Shown here: positions 8,163-18,100 of the stretch, one piece after another | Layout: the number at the start of each line of letters is the position of its first letter | How positions within the stretch are numbered: the first letter of the stretch is position 1 | From: Pseudomonadota bacterium | GTDB taxonomy: Bacteria > Pseudomonadota > Gammaproteobacteria > Steroidobacterales > Steroidobacteraceae | Reading direction: 5' to 3' | DNA: 64,000 bases | Assembly: GCA_023457495.1 (NCBI GenBank) | Contig: JAEWLQ010000062.1 | Coordinates: 1-64,000 of the forward strand | Notes under the pieces: generated by a model | Databases searched by the model: none | Told to the model about the DNA's origin: nothing | Seen by the model: only the letters and a program-made list of their open reading frames with translations | Made by a program: the position numbers and the translations under genes

Positions 8163-8581
8163 ACACGAAGAACTACCTGCGCTCGCACGTCACGGCCGTC
8201 AAGGTGCCGTTCCACGATCTCGATCCCGTGGGCATCGTCTGGCACGGCAACTACGCGAAGTATTTCGAGATCGCGCGCTGCGCGCTGCTCGAATCCTTCG
8301 GCTACAACTATGACGAGATGGCGCGCTCGGGCTATTCGTGGCCGGTCATCGACCTGCACATCCGCTACGTGAAAGCCGCGCGTTTCGCGGAAACGCTCAA
8401 CGTCGCGGCGCACCTGCGCGAATGGGAACACCGGCTGCGCATCGATTACCTGGCGACCGACGCGCAGAGCGGTTTACGCGTCTGCAAGGGCACGAGCATC
8501 CAGGTCGCGGTGGATCTGAAGACGCAGGAGATGTGCCTCAAGTCGCCCGACGTGTTGTTCCAGCGGCTGGGACTCGAATGA
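8159..8581 (+). CDS. 4-hydroxybenzoyl-CoA-type thioesterase (YbgC-like)
   Basis: Hot-dog thioesterase of 140 residues. The motif FHDLDPVGIVWHGNYAKYFE is the catalytic aspartate signature of the 4HBT/YbgC family. In aryl polyene biosynthesis the corresponding ApeK enzyme hydrolyses or edits acyl thioesters on the carrier protein. It is coupled to both neighbours by short overlaps (8159-8162 and 8578-8581). The length is normal for the family, and no signal peptide is present, so it acts in the cytoplasm. Confidence 0.86.
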   Translation: MNTKNYLRSHVTAVKVPFHDLDPVGIVWHGNYAKYFEIARCALLESFGYNYDEMARSGYSWPVIDLHIRYVKAARFAETLNVAAHLREWEHRLRIDYLATDAQSGLRVCKGTSIQVAVDLKTQEMCLKSPDVLFQRLGLE

Positions 8582-9264
8582 AGACCGCCTGGTTGTTAGG
8601 CGTGCTGCTCGCCGGCGGCGCGGCCGTGGCGACTCCCGCCTCGCCCGGCGCTTCCGCCGTGACGCCGGTCGAGTCCGGCCAAAGCGTATTCGCGCACCCG
8701 GCGACGCCCGCGCAGCTCACCGCGCTCACCGGCGCCGCGGCGCGCTCGATCGCGGACGCGAAGGTCGTGCGCGGCCGCTTCGTGCAGCGGCGCCACCTCG
8801 CCGGCCTGTCACGGCCGCTCGAGTCCTCGGGCACGTTCGTTTTCGCGCGCGAGGCGGGCATCGACTGGCACACGCGCCAGCCTTTCGACTCGCAGTTCCT
8901 GCTGTCCGGCTCGCGCATCACGCAGCGTGACGAGGGCGGCGTTTCGCTGCAGATCGACGCGGCGGATCAGCCCGCGCTGGCCGTGGTGGCGCGCGTGTTC
9001 TTCGCGCTGTTCGAGTTGAACCTGGAAAGGCTTGCGCAGGACTTCGAGCTGTACGGCGAGCGCGCCGGCGACGGCTGGGTGCTCGGCCTGAAGCCGCGCA
9101 CCGATGCGCTGGCCGGCGTGTTCCGCCAGGCGCAGGTGCGGGGCGCATCGGCCGTGGCGCGCGTGACGCTCGAAGACGGCAATGGCGACGCATCGGAGAT
9201 CGAATTCCACGACGTGCAATTCGATGCGCGCGCGTTGACGCCGGACGAGCTGCGGCGCTTCTGA
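8578..9264 (+). CDS. LolA-like periplasmic lipid carrier (ApeL-like)
   Basis: Exported protein of 228 residues with a signal peptide (MKTAWLLGVLLAGGAAVATPA) and an outer-membrane lipoprotein carrier fold suggested by FVQRRHLAGLSRPLESSG and the later FELYGERAGDGWVLGLKPR, as in LolA. Together with the MMPL exporter and the DUF3261 lipoprotein that follow, it should move the finished aryl polyene lipid across the periplasm to the outer membrane. It overlaps the thioesterase by four bases and the exporter by one base, so the three are translated together. Confidence 0.82.
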   Translation: MKTAWLLGVLLAGGAAVATPASPGASAVTPVESGQSVFAHPATPAQLTALTGAAARSIADAKVVRGRFVQRRHLAGLSRPLESSGTFVFAREAGIDWHTRQPFDSQFLLSGSRITQRDEGGVSLQIDAADQPALAVVARVFFALFELNLERLAQDFELYGERAGDGWVLGLKPRTDALAGVFRQAQVRGASAVARVTLEDGNGDASEIEFHDVQFDARALTPDELRRF

Positions 9265-11621
9265 TGACGCCGCGACAGGAGAATGCGCGCGGTCCGCGGT
9301 TCCGACTGGCGGTCGCGGCGCTGGTGGCGCTGCTCGCATACGTCGCGCTGGCCGTGCTGCCGAAGCTGCGTATCGAGACGAACCTGCTCGCGTTGCTGCC
9401 GGCCACCGCGGAGACCCGCGTGCAGCTCGGCGCCGTCACGCGTTTCGCGGACCGATCGAGCCGTGAGCTCGTCTTCCTGGTCGGCACTGCGGAGCGCGAC
9501 CGGCTGCGCGACACCGGCTCGGCCTTCGCGCGGAAGCTGACCGAGTCCGGCGCCTTCGCGCGCGTCGATTTCACGGTCGATGATCGTTACCTGCGCGCGG
9601 CGCGCGACGAGCGATCGATGCGCGGCTCGTTGCTGGCCTCGCGGCAGCGCGCACAACTCGTGAATGGCGATCTCGCGGGTCTCGAACGCGATGCGCTGCG
9701 CGCCGCGTACACACCGCTCGGCTTCGCGCGCCCGTTCGGGATCGTCGACGATCCGCTCGGCATCGCCTCAGCCGCGTTCGCCGAACAGCTTCCCGGCACG
9801 GGCAACGCGCGCCTGGAAGGCGACATCCTGGTCGTTCAGGGCGAGGGGAAACACTGGGCGCTGGTCCGCGCCACGACGGCCGGCGATCCGTATCGCACCG
9901 AAACCCAGGGCGAAGTCACGAACGCGATCGCCACGGCGCGCGCCGCCGCGGTGGGCGTGGCGGCCGATGCGGCGCTCGCGGCCTCCGGCGTGGTGCTGCA
10001 CGCGGCGGCCGCGGCTTCCAAGGCCCAGGCGGAGATCGCCACCTTCGGCAGCATCGATCTGCTCGCGGTCGTGCTGCTCATCGTGCTGGTGTTCCGGATG
10101 ATCCGGCCTCTCGTGTTCACGCTGGTCACGCTCGGCATCGCGACGGCCGCCGCGATCGCCGCCTGTCAGCTCGTGTTCGGCAACGTGCACATCCTCACGC
10201 TGACGTTCGGCACCAGCCTGATCGGCGTGTCGGTCGACTACTCGCTGCACTACTTCGTCAATCGCATGCGCGACGGCGCGCAACCTCCGCACAACATCGT
10301 TCCCGCGCTGATCCTCGGCTGCACGACCACCGTCGCGGGTTATCTCACGCTGCTGCTCGCGCCGATCCCGGGGCTGCGGCAGATCGCGCTGTTCTCGGCG
10401 GTGGGCCTCGTGGTCGCCTGTGCCTGCGTGATCCTCCTCTACCCGGGCTTCGATCGCGCGGGGATGAGTCGCGCGGTGCCCGCGTGGGTCGGCCGATTCG
10501 CCGCCGTGCGCGTCGAGGAGCTGCTGCCGCGCGCGGCCTGGTGGATCGTGGTGCCGCTGGTCGTGGCGGCCTGCGCGTGGGGACTCGCGCGGCTCGATTC
10601 GCACGATGACATCCGCGCGCTGCAGCGACCGCCGGCCGAGCTCGTGGCCTCCGAGAAGCGCGTGCGTGACTTGTTAGGCGTGGGTTTCGACACCCGCTTC
10701 GTGCTGGTGACCGCCGATTCACCCGAACTCGTGCTGCAGCGTCTCGAAACATTGTCGCCGGTGCTCGAGCGGCTGCGCGCGGAGGGCAGGATCCGCGGCG
10801 CGCTGAGTCCGAGCCCGAGCCTCGTCTCGCTCGAGCGGCAACGGGCCGATCGCGAGTTGCTCGCCGGCGCCGTCTACGGCGCGGATGGCGCGCTCGAGCG
10901 GGTCATGCGCCAGCTGGGATTCGCGGACGAAGCGATCTTCGCGCGGCGCGCGGAGTTCACGGCCGGCGAAGCGCGGATGCTCACGCCGGAGGCGTGGCTC
11001 GCGAGCCCGTTGTCGGCGCCGCTCCGTCACCTGTGGTTAGGCCCGCTCGACGAGCAACACGCCGCGGTGGTGCTGCTCGATGGCAACACCGCGCCGGCAG
11101 TGGTCCAGGCGGCGGTGGACATGGTTCCCGGCGTCCGTTACGTCGACCAGGTGGCCGACATCTCCACCGTCCTCGGCGAATACCGCCGTATCGCGAGCTG
11201 GGTGATGCTCGTGGTGATCTCGGTCATGATCGCCTGCCTGCTCGCGTTCTATCGTTCCGGCGCCGCGCTGCGCACCGCGCTGCCCGCGGCCACCGGCATC
11301 GCCGTAACTCTCGCGACGCTGGGATTGCTCGGCGAACCGATCAACCTCTTCCACGTGCTCTCGCTGCTGCTGGTGCTCGGGCTGGGTGTGGACTATGCGA
11401 TCATCCTGCGCGAAGGGCGCAGCCACCAGGCAGTGCTCGCCGTGACCCTGTCGATGACCACGACATTGATCTCGTTCGGCCTGCTCGGATTTTCATCGGT
11501 GCCATTCGTCCGCTCCATCGGCATCACCGTGGCGCTCGGCGTCGCGTTCACGTTCCTGATCGCGATCGCTTCGAAACCGCGGGTGGCGCAGGCGCGCCTC
11601 GCGGCGGAGCCCGTCCAGTGA
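9264..11621 (+). CDS. MMPL/RND-family exporter (ApeM-like)
   Basis: Inner membrane exporter of 785 residues with the layout of the RND/MMPL family: one N-terminal membrane helix, a large periplasmic loop, a five-helix bundle starting near LLAVVLLIVLVFRMI, a second periplasmic loop and a second bundle near the C terminus (WVMLVVISVMIACLLAFY). The GVSVDYSLHYFVNRM and GLGVDYAIILREGRS segments carry the aspartates in transmembrane helix 4 and its repeat that serve proton coupling in this family. It probably exports the pigment lipid. It uses an ATG overlapping the previous stop by one base. Confidence 0.87.
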   Translation: MTPRQENARGPRFRLAVAALVALLAYVALAVLPKLRIETNLLALLPATAETRVQLGAVTRFADRSSRELVFLVGTAERDRLRDTGSAFARKLTESGAFARVDFTVDDRYLRAARDERSMRGSLLASRQRAQLVNGDLAGLERDALRAAYTPLGFARPFGIVDDPLGIASAAFAEQLPGTGNARLEGDILVVQGEGKHWALVRATTAGDPYRTETQGEVTNAIATARAAAVGVAADAALAASGVVLHAAAAASKAQAEIATFGSIDLLAVVLLIVLVFRMIRPLVFTLVTLGIATAAAIAACQLVFGNVHILTLTFGTSLIGVSVDYSLHYFVNRMRDGAQPPHNIVPALILGCTTTVAGYLTLLLAPIPGLRQIALFSAVGLVVACACVILLYPGFDRAGMSRAVPAWVGRFAAVRVEELLPRAAWWIVVPLVVAACAWGLARLDSHDDIRALQRPPAELVASEKRVRDLLGVGFDTRFVLVTADSPELVLQRLETLSPVLERLRAEGRIRGALSPSPSLVSLERQRADRELLAGAVYGADGALERVMRQLGFADEAIFARRAEFTAGEARMLTPEAWLASPLSAPLRHLWLGPLDEQHAAVVLLDGNTAPAVVQAAVDMVPGVRYVDQVADISTVLGEYRRIASWVMLVVISVMIACLLAFYRSGAALRTALPAATGIAVTLATLGLLGEPINLFHVLSLLLVLGLGVDYAIILREGRSHQAVLAVTLSMTTTLISFGLLGFSSVPFVRSIGITVALGVAFTFLIAIASKPRVAQARLAAEPVQ

Positions 11622-12166
11622 AACCTTTGCCGGCGCTCGCCGCGATGCTGCTGCTCACCGCCTGCGCGCACGCGCCGCGCACGCCTGAGGGTCCTGCGCC
11701 GCGCGCGCTCGCGCCGGTTTCCGCGGTCTCACCGCGCAGCGCGTCACAAGTCATCCACGCCGCCTTCGGCGACCGCGCGGCGACGCTGCGTACCGCGCTC
11801 GAAGTGAGCGCGTCGGGAATCAAACTCGTCGGCGTGACGGCCACCGGCCAGCGGCTCTTCACCGTGTCTTACGACGGCACGACCGTCAGCGCCGAGCGCG
11901 GCGCGTTCGCGCCGGCCGACATCCAGCCGGAACGCGTGCTCGCCGACATGCAGCTCGCGCTGTGGCCGCTGCCGGCGCTGCGCCAGGCGCTCGGTGACGG
12001 CTATGAAGTCGCGGAGCCCTTCGGCGGCGTACGCCGCCTGCGGCGGGACGGCCGCCTCGTTGCCGAGGTGCACTACGCGGGCGGCGATCCCTGGGCCGGG
12101 CGGCTGTGGCTCGTGAGTTTCGAGCACGGCTATTCGCTCACCGTCGACACGAGCCCGGCTAACTAG
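11618..12166 (+). CDS. DUF3261 outer-membrane lipoprotein (ApeN-like)
   Basis: Lipoprotein of 182 residues. The signal peptide ends in the lipobox LLLTAC, and the residue after the cysteine is Ala followed by His, which by the E. coli sorting rule favours the outer membrane. The body resembles the DUF3261 proteins found next to MMPL exporters in aryl polyene clusters (for example RLWLVSFEHGYSLTV near the C terminus). It is likely the outer-membrane acceptor of the export route formed with the LolA-like carrier. The GTG at 11618 overlaps the exporter stop. Confidence 0.78.
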   Translation: MKPLPALAAMLLLTACAHAPRTPEGPAPRALAPVSAVSPRSASQVIHAAFGDRAATLRTALEVSASGIKLVGVTATGQRLFTVSYDGTTVSAERGAFAPADIQPERVLADMQLALWPLPALRQALGDGYEVAEPFGGVRRLRRDGRLVAEVHYAGGDPWAGRLWLVSFEHGYSLTVDTSPAN

Positions 12167-12169
12167 ACG

Positions 12170-12652
12170 ATGCTGACACTCGGGATCCGATACCGCGTCG
12201 AGGAACTGGTGCCGCATCGGGGCGTCATGTCGCTGCTGTCGTCCATCGACGACTACGGCGCCGACTGGCTGCGCGCCAGTCTGACCGTGGGCCGCGAGAG
12301 CAGCTTCGCCGACGAACGCGGCGTCCCGGCCTGGGTGGGCATCGAATACATGGCGCAGGCTGCGTCGGCGTTCGGGGCCATCGAACAGGTCCAGCGCGGC
12401 GAGACGCCTTCCATCGGGCTGCTGATCGGCTCGCGTTATTATCGCTGCATGCAGGAATACATCCCGTTCGGGACGCGCCTCTCGGTGCTGGTGAAGATCG
12501 CGATGCGCGACGCGGAGGATTTCGCGGCGTACGAATGCGCCCTGCGGTCGGTCGATGAAGGAGAGGAACAACTGATCGCCGATTGCACGCTCAAGGCCTT
12601 CCGGCCGCGCAATCTCGCCCCCTTCCTGCCGGCCGGAGACGACCATGGCTGA
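12170..12652 (+). CDS. ApeP-like hot-dog dehydratase
   Basis: Protein of 160 residues of the FabA/FabZ hot-dog superfamily in the divergent form of aryl polyene loci. The sequence LVPHRGVMSLLSSIDDY near the N terminus and GVPAWVGIEYMAQAASAFG in the central helix match that group; the latter helix holds the catalytic acidic residue. It lacks the canonical HFPGxP motif, so catalysis depends on the Glu in GIEYMAQ. In the known pathway ApeP works with the ketoreductase encoded next. The end overlaps the start of that gene by eight bases. Confidence 0.78.
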   Translation: MLTLGIRYRVEELVPHRGVMSLLSSIDDYGADWLRASLTVGRESSFADERGVPAWVGIEYMAQAASAFGAIEQVQRGETPSIGLLIGSRYYRCMQEYIPFGTRLSVLVKIAMRDAEDFAAYECALRSVDEGEEQLIADCTLKAFRPRNLAPFLPAGDDHG

Positions 12653-13370
12653 CACCGTGCTCGTGACCGGATCCAGCCGCGGCATCGGGCGGGCGATCGC
12701 GCTGCGCCTGGCGCGCGCGGGCTTCGCGCTCGTGATCCACGGCCGCGCGCCCTCGGCCGCGCTCGATGAAACCCTGGCGGCTTGCGCCGGCTCTGGCGCG
12801 TCGGTGCGCGCGATCCACTTCGATGTCGCCGACCGTGATGCGGCCGCGGAAGCGATCCATGCCGACATCACGGCGAACGGGCCGTACTACGGAGTCGTCT
12901 GCAACGCGGGCATCACGCGCGACAACGCGTTCCCGGCGCTCTCCGGCGAGGACTGGGACCAGGTTCTCGGCACGAATCTCACCGGGTTTTACAACGTCGT
13001 TCAGCCCTTGATCATGCCCATGATCCGCAGGCGGCAGCCCGGCCGCATCGTCACGTTGTCGTCGGTGTCCGGCGTCACCGGGAACCGCGGGCAGGTGAAT
13101 TACAGCGCGGCCAAGGCGGGTATCATCGGGGCCAGCAAAGCGCTCGCGGTCGAGCTCGCGAGCCGACAGATAACCGTCAACTGCGTCGCCCCCGGATTGA
13201 TTCGTACCGACATGACCGCCACCGCGCCCGTCGAGGAAGCGCTGAAATTCATCCCCGCCGGCCGCGTCGGCGAGCCCGAGGAAGTGGCCGGCATCGTTGC
13301 GTTCCTGATGTCCCGCGAAGCCGACTACATCACCCGCCAGGTCATCGGCGTGAACGGCGGACTGGCATGA
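12645..13370 (+). CDS. 3-oxoacyl-ACP reductase, FabG-like (ApeQ-like)
   Basis: Short-chain dehydrogenase of 241 residues that should reduce 3-ketoacyl-ACP with NADPH in each polyene elongation cycle. The cofactor loop TGSSRGIGRAIAL, the NAG motif (VCNAGITRDN), the catalytic Ser in TLSSVSGVTG and the YSAAK dyad are all intact. The C terminus VIGVNGGLA is typical of FabG. Short overlaps tie it to the dehydratase before it and the ketosynthase after it, giving the reductive half of the cycle in consecutive genes. Confidence 0.9.
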   Translation: MADTVLVTGSSRGIGRAIALRLARAGFALVIHGRAPSAALDETLAACAGSGASVRAIHFDVADRDAAAEAIHADITANGPYYGVVCNAGITRDNAFPALSGEDWDQVLGTNLTGFYNVVQPLIMPMIRRRQPGRIVTLSSVSGVTGNRGQVNYSAAKAGIIGASKALAVELASRQITVNCVAPGLIRTDMTATAPVEEALKFIPAGRVGEPEEVAGIVAFLMSREADYITRQVIGVNGGLA

Positions 13371-14602
13371 CCCAATCCGGCAGAAGAGTCGTCGTCACCG
13401 GCATGGCCGGCGTCACCTCGCTCGGCCAGAGCTGGGACGAGATCGAGCGCAACCTGCGCGCGGGCGCGAGCGGCGTGCAACGCATGCCCGGCTGGGAACG
13501 TTACCCCGACCTGCTGACGCGCCTCGCCGCACCGGTATTGGATTTCACGCTGCCGCCGCATTACACGCGCAAGACGATCCGCACGATGGGCCGCATCGCG
13601 CAGATGGCGGTGCGCGCCACGGAGGTCGCGCTCGAAGATGCGGGCCTCAAGGGCGATCCCGTGCTCACGTCCGGCCGGGTGGGCGTGGCCTATGGCTCGA
13701 GCACCGGCAGCACCGACGCCATCCGGGACTTCGGCAACATGCTCGCGACCGGTGAATCCGGCAACATCAACGCGACTACCTACATCCGCATGATGGGCCA
13801 CACGGCGGCCGTGAACATCGGCGTGCACTTCGGCCTGCAGGGCCGCGTCATCCCCACCTCGAGCGCCTGCACCTCCGGTAGTCAGGGCATCGGCTACGCC
13901 TACGAGGCGATCCGGTTCGGACTGCAGGACGCGATGGTCGCGGGCGGCGGCGAGGAACTGTGCGTCTCGGAGGCCGCGGTGTTCGACACGCTGTACGCCA
14001 CCTCGACGCGCAACGACGCGCCCAAGACCACGCCCGCGCCGTTCGACAAGTCGCGCGATGGCCTCGTCATCGGCGAAGGCGCCTGCAGCCTCATACTCGA
14101 GGAGCGCGAACACGCGCTGGCGCGCGGCGCGCGCATCTACGCGGAGATCGTCGGCTTCGCCTCCAACTCCGACGGCGACCACGTCACGCATCCGAACACG
14201 GTCACGATGGAGCGCGTCATGCGCATGGCGCTGGAGTCGGCCGGCGTGCCCGCCAGCGAAATCAAGTACGTGAATGCGCATGGCACGGCGACCGAACACG
14301 GTGACATCGCCGAATCGCAGGCTACCTACCGCATCTTCGGCCAGGGCGTTCCGGTAAGTTCTCTCAAAGGCCATTTCGGGCACACGCTCGGCGCTTGCGG
14401 CGCGCTGGAGAGTTGGGCCACGATTCAAATGATGCACAACGGCTGGTTCGCGCCCACGCGCAACCTCGAGACGGTCGACGAGCGCTGCGGCGCGCTCGAC
14501 TACATCCAGTCCGAGGGACGCAAGCTCGACATCGGCCTGGCCATGAACAACAACTTCGCCTTCGGCGGGATCAACACCTCGTTGATCTTCGCCAGGACCT
14601 GA
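13367..14602 (+). CDS. Beta-ketoacyl-ACP synthase (ApeR-like, FabF family)
   Basis: Full-length condensing enzyme of 411 residues. The nucleophile is in PTSSACTSGSQGIGYAYEA, and the two histidines are in NAHGTATEHGD and KGHFGHTLGACGALE, so the Cys-His-His triad is complete. The position after the ketoreductase matches ApeR, the third condensing enzyme of aryl polyene clusters. It is a different protein from the truncated ketosynthase at 1-581. A further ketosynthase or chain-length factor may lie left of this window. Confidence 0.88.
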   Translation: MTQSGRRVVVTGMAGVTSLGQSWDEIERNLRAGASGVQRMPGWERYPDLLTRLAAPVLDFTLPPHYTRKTIRTMGRIAQMAVRATEVALEDAGLKGDPVLTSGRVGVAYGSSTGSTDAIRDFGNMLATGESGNINATTYIRMMGHTAAVNIGVHFGLQGRVIPTSSACTSGSQGIGYAYEAIRFGLQDAMVAGGGEELCVSEAAVFDTLYATSTRNDAPKTTPAPFDKSRDGLVIGEGACSLILEEREHALARGARIYAEIVGFASNSDGDHVTHPNTVTMERVMRMALESAGVPASEIKYVNAHGTATEHGDIAESQATYRIFGQGVPVSSLKGHFGHTLGACGALESWATIQMMHNGWFAPTRNLETVDERCGALDYIQSEGRKLDIGLAMNNNFAFGGINTSLIFART

Positions 14603-14615
14603 CAGGAGATTCGCA

Positions 14616-15083
14616 GTGATTCAGAAGAACTTCGCCACCAGACTTTCGGCCCTGGCCATGGGAGTGGCCGTCACCGCGCTGTTCGTCGCGGCGCCGATCG
14701 CCGATGCGCGTGAGACCCGCCACAAGTTCCCGATCGAGGCGGCGCTCGCCAAGGCGCAGGCGTCGGGACAGCTTGCCCCGGGCATCAAACTGTTCTTCGG
14801 TACGCAGAAACACGCCAAGCCGAGCGCACAACTCGGACCGACTCGCACCAACAAGAAGACCAACTTCTTCAACAAGACGGACCAGGAAGCCTGCGACTGG
14901 GCGTTCCTGTCGTCGATGATCGCGCTCACCAACTACGCGCAGCGGGTCGGTGGCAACGCCATCGTGAACATCCGCAGCAACTACAAGAGCGTCGAGTTCT
15001 CGAGCGAAACCGAGTACGAATGTGGCGCCGGCAACGTCACCGGCGGAACGGCATTCGTCGGCGACGTGGTGAAGCTGCCCTGA
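14616..15083 (+). CDS. Small exported protein of aryl polyene clusters (mis-named excinuclease-like)
   Basis: Exported protein of 155 residues with a clear signal peptide (LSALAMGVAVTALFVAAPIADA). The mature part contains QEACDWAFLSSMIALTNYAQ and a C-terminal YECGAGNVTGGTAFVGDVV. Proteins like this close many aryl polyene loci and are often labelled excinuclease ATPase subunit, yet no Walker motif or zinc finger is present, so that name should not be trusted. The two conserved cysteines may form a disulfide. GTG at 14616 has a CAGGAG ribosome binding site at 14603-14608. Function unknown. Confidence 0.75.
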   Translation: MIQKNFATRLSALAMGVAVTALFVAAPIADARETRHKFPIEAALAKAQASGQLAPGIKLFFGTQKHAKPSAQLGPTRTNKKTNFFNKTDQEACDWAFLSSMIALTNYAQRVGGNAIVNIRSNYKSVEFSSETEYECGAGNVTGGTAFVGDVVKLP

Positions 15084-15094
15084 GCGGCAGCTTC
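15071..15094 (+). repeat. Inverted repeat spanning the stop codon at 15081
   Basis: GAAGCTGCC (15071-15079) is matched by GGCAGCTTC (15086-15094) with a six-base loop, so the stop codon of the last pigment gene sits in a hairpin. It lies just before the stronger hairpin at 15111 and may help protect the mRNA 3' end or assist termination. Confidence 0.5.
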
Positions 15095-15110
15095 GACCCC
15101 TCATGAGATT

Positions 15111-15136
15111 ACGAGGCCGCCTTCGGGCGGCCTCGT
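15111..15136 (+). terminator. Bidirectional terminator hairpin
   Basis: ACGAGGCCGCC (15111-15121) pairs perfectly with GGCGGCCTCGT (15126-15136) around a TTCG tetraloop, an 11-base-pair stem of high stability. It fills the gap between two convergent genes, the end of the pigment operon and the TonB receptor whose stop is at 15137. A run of T is short on both sides, so termination efficiency is uncertain. Confidence 0.75.
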
Positions 15137-18100
15137 TCATTTCCGGCCGAAGTCGTAGGTGACGGACATCGAATAGCGTCGGCCGAGGAAGTCGTAGTTG
15201 CCGTTGAACGCATCGCTGGCGATCGGGAACGGTGGCGGCGAATCGAACAGGTTCGTGACGGCCAGCCAGACGCGCAGGTTCTGCGCCGGGGCGAAATTCG
15301 CCGAGAGGTCGTGGGTCGTGCTCGCGCCCAGTTCGAGGATGTCGCGGGACTCGACGGTGAACGTGCGACTGTAGAGCTGCTCGCCGATGTAGTTGGTCCG
15401 CCACGCGGCCCCGAATCGCCCGCGTCGCCAGGTGAGATTGAGCTGCGCGGAGTGCTTCGGGCTGCCGATCGTCCCCAGGGTATTCGTGGTCACGATGCCG
15501 GTGGGCGAGCTCAACTCCTCGCGCAACCCGAAATAGCTCACGGCGAGGTCGAATTCGCCGAGGCGTTCGATCGCGCGATGATAGCGACCTTCGGCCGTAA
15601 CTCCCTCCATCGACTGGAACGCGCCGTTCACGTACCCCGACTGCACGAACGAGATCTGCCCCGCCAGCGGCGAGCCCGCGGGATGGCGCCGCAGGTAGTC
15701 GCAGTAGTGGTTCGGCCAATCGTAGCTGTCGAAGCACGCCGATCCGAGATCGAATGGATACAGGGTCGTGATCACGTCCTCGATGCGCACATCGACCCAG
15801 TCGACCGCGAGCTGGAAGTCCCGGGCCCATTCAGGCTGCAACACCAGGCCCGCCGACCAGGAATTCGCGCGCTCGTTGCGCAGGCCGGGATCGCCCTGCT
15901 GCGTGCCTGCGACGGTCGCGTTCGTGGCGTTCGACACCCATGAACCGTCGGACGGCAGACCGTACTCCGCGAAAAAGGCCTGGCAGTTCGCGGAGCGCGC
16001 ATCCTGGCGCTCGCCGCCCGCGGTGAGGTTGGAGGTGCTGCAGGGATCGTCCACCGTCGTGAACATCGGCGCCACCGGTAGATAGAGCTCCACGATCGCG
16101 GGCGTCCGCATGGACCGCGTGATGTTGCCGCGCAGCTGCAGGCCGCGCAGCGGAGACCACTGCATGCCGCCCGTCCACGCCGTGAATCCGCCATTGAGCG
16201 AGCTGTCGATCCGGCGCGCCTTGCCGGTGAGCGTGAGTTCGGCGAGTCCGGGCAGCTCGTTGCGCTCCGAGAACAGGGGCACGACGAGCTCGCCGAACAG
16301 TTCGTTCGACGAGAACGATCCGCCGACGGGGGCCAGCGGCGTCGAACGTCCGCGACCCGACTCGAGGAACTCGTCCGGACGGAACGCGCCGCTCTCGCGC
16401 CGATGCTCGAAGCCCAGGTTGTAGCGGACATCGCCCGCGGGCAGCGCGAACGCGGTGCTGCCGATGTTGAGGTTGACGATGCGCTGTTCCATTTCCACGT
16501 CTACCGTCCGCAGCGTCGCGACGTAGTCGCGCGCGGCCGGCGATGCGCGACCTTCGCCGAAGATGTCGAGCGGCACACAGGCCGGATCGGCGATGGGGCC
16601 GTCGGGCCCCACCCTGACGACTCCGCCCGGCAGACCCGCATAACCGGGGCTGGCGCTGCACTCGAGTCGCCCATCTACCGAGATGACGTTGAGCGCGTTG
16701 ACGAATTTCTGGCGGTCGAGCTCCTGGCCGAAGTACCTGACGTCGTTCCTGCCCACATTGAAGTAGGCCTCCCAGTCGAAGGTGCGCGCCGCGAGGGCAA
16801 AATCGCCGCGTAGCCCGGCCGCGACCTGCAGCAGCTCGCTTTCGGAACGCGCCTGATTCACGGCGAGATCGCGGTGCCCACGCGACAGGCGGAAGGTGCT
16901 TCCGGCCGGCTGCAGGGCCGCGAGAGTCGCGCGCGCCTGCGCGGTGAGTGCCGGGTGCGCGATGGGCAGCGTGATCGCGCTGTTCGAGCCGCCGAAGGAC
17001 GCCGAGTTGTAGATGGGCTGATCGACGAGCTCGCGCGCCTCGGCTCGGTACGCGAACACGTCGGCGAAAAACTCCACGCCGTCGGTCACGTCGAAGCGCA
17101 CGCTCGCCGTGGCGGTGTCGCGCTCGAGTTCCGATGCGAGCTGCAGCGTCGACGCGAGATACATGCCGTCTCCGCCCGACGCGACCGAGCTGCTGAAGGG
17201 AATGCCCGGATCGTACGGCACGAGCTCGCCGTTCGGTGCGAACTGCAGGCAGCGGTCGTTCGCCGCGCCCAGGCAGCGCAGTCGGCCATCGGAAAAATTG
17301 TTGGCGCCGGGGGGCAGCGCGATCCCGCCGAAGTTCAGCAGGAAACTCCGCCGGTCGCGGATCAGCACCGAATTCGGGATGCCGTCGTTGTTGCCCGTGT
17401 TGAAAGGGATGCTGGTGTCGACGCGGCCGTCATTGGCCGGCGTGCGTCCGACCTGGCCCGCGACGGCGCTGGCGAACGGATTCGCGGCGAAGGCGTATGC
17501 GTCGGCGAATCGGCGATTGTCGATCGCGAGCATGCCGTCGGTTTCGCTGTGCTGCAGCGACGCGGTGAAATTGCCGCGATCCTGCGCGAAGTTCCAGCCG
17601 CCCACGAGGCCGAAACTGTTGTTCGCCAGCCCGCCGTCCTCGAGCGCGCCGTAATGCCCGAAGGCCTGCACGCCTTCGAAGTCCCGCTTGAGCCGCACGT
17701 TCACGACGCCGGCGATGGCATCCGATCCGTAGACCGGCGCGCCGCCGATCGAAAGCGTTTCGATTCGATCGAGCAGCACAGTTGGAATGATGTTGAGGTC
17801 GACCTGGTTGCCCGGCAGCGCGGGACCGAATACGGCGGGCGGATTCGAGGTGACGAAACGGCGGCCGTCGACCAGCGTCAGCGTCCGATTGGTGCCGAGG
17901 CCGAACCGGTTGACGAAGTTGAGGCCCGGACCGTAGTTCGACTGATCGCCCTCGGGCGTGGTCGCGACGCCGAAGCCCGGGGCCTGGTTGAGCGCATCCG
18001 CGACGCTGGTGAGGCCACGCGCCAGGATGTACTCGGAAGTGATGATCCACGCCGGTTCGAGCGTGTCCTGACGGTCGCGCGCGATACGCGAACCGGTGAC

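Noticed and set aside
14616..15083. Excinuclease ATPase subunit
   Set aside because: The name is carried by database relatives, but there is no Walker motif, ABC signature or zinc finger, and the protein has a signal peptide.
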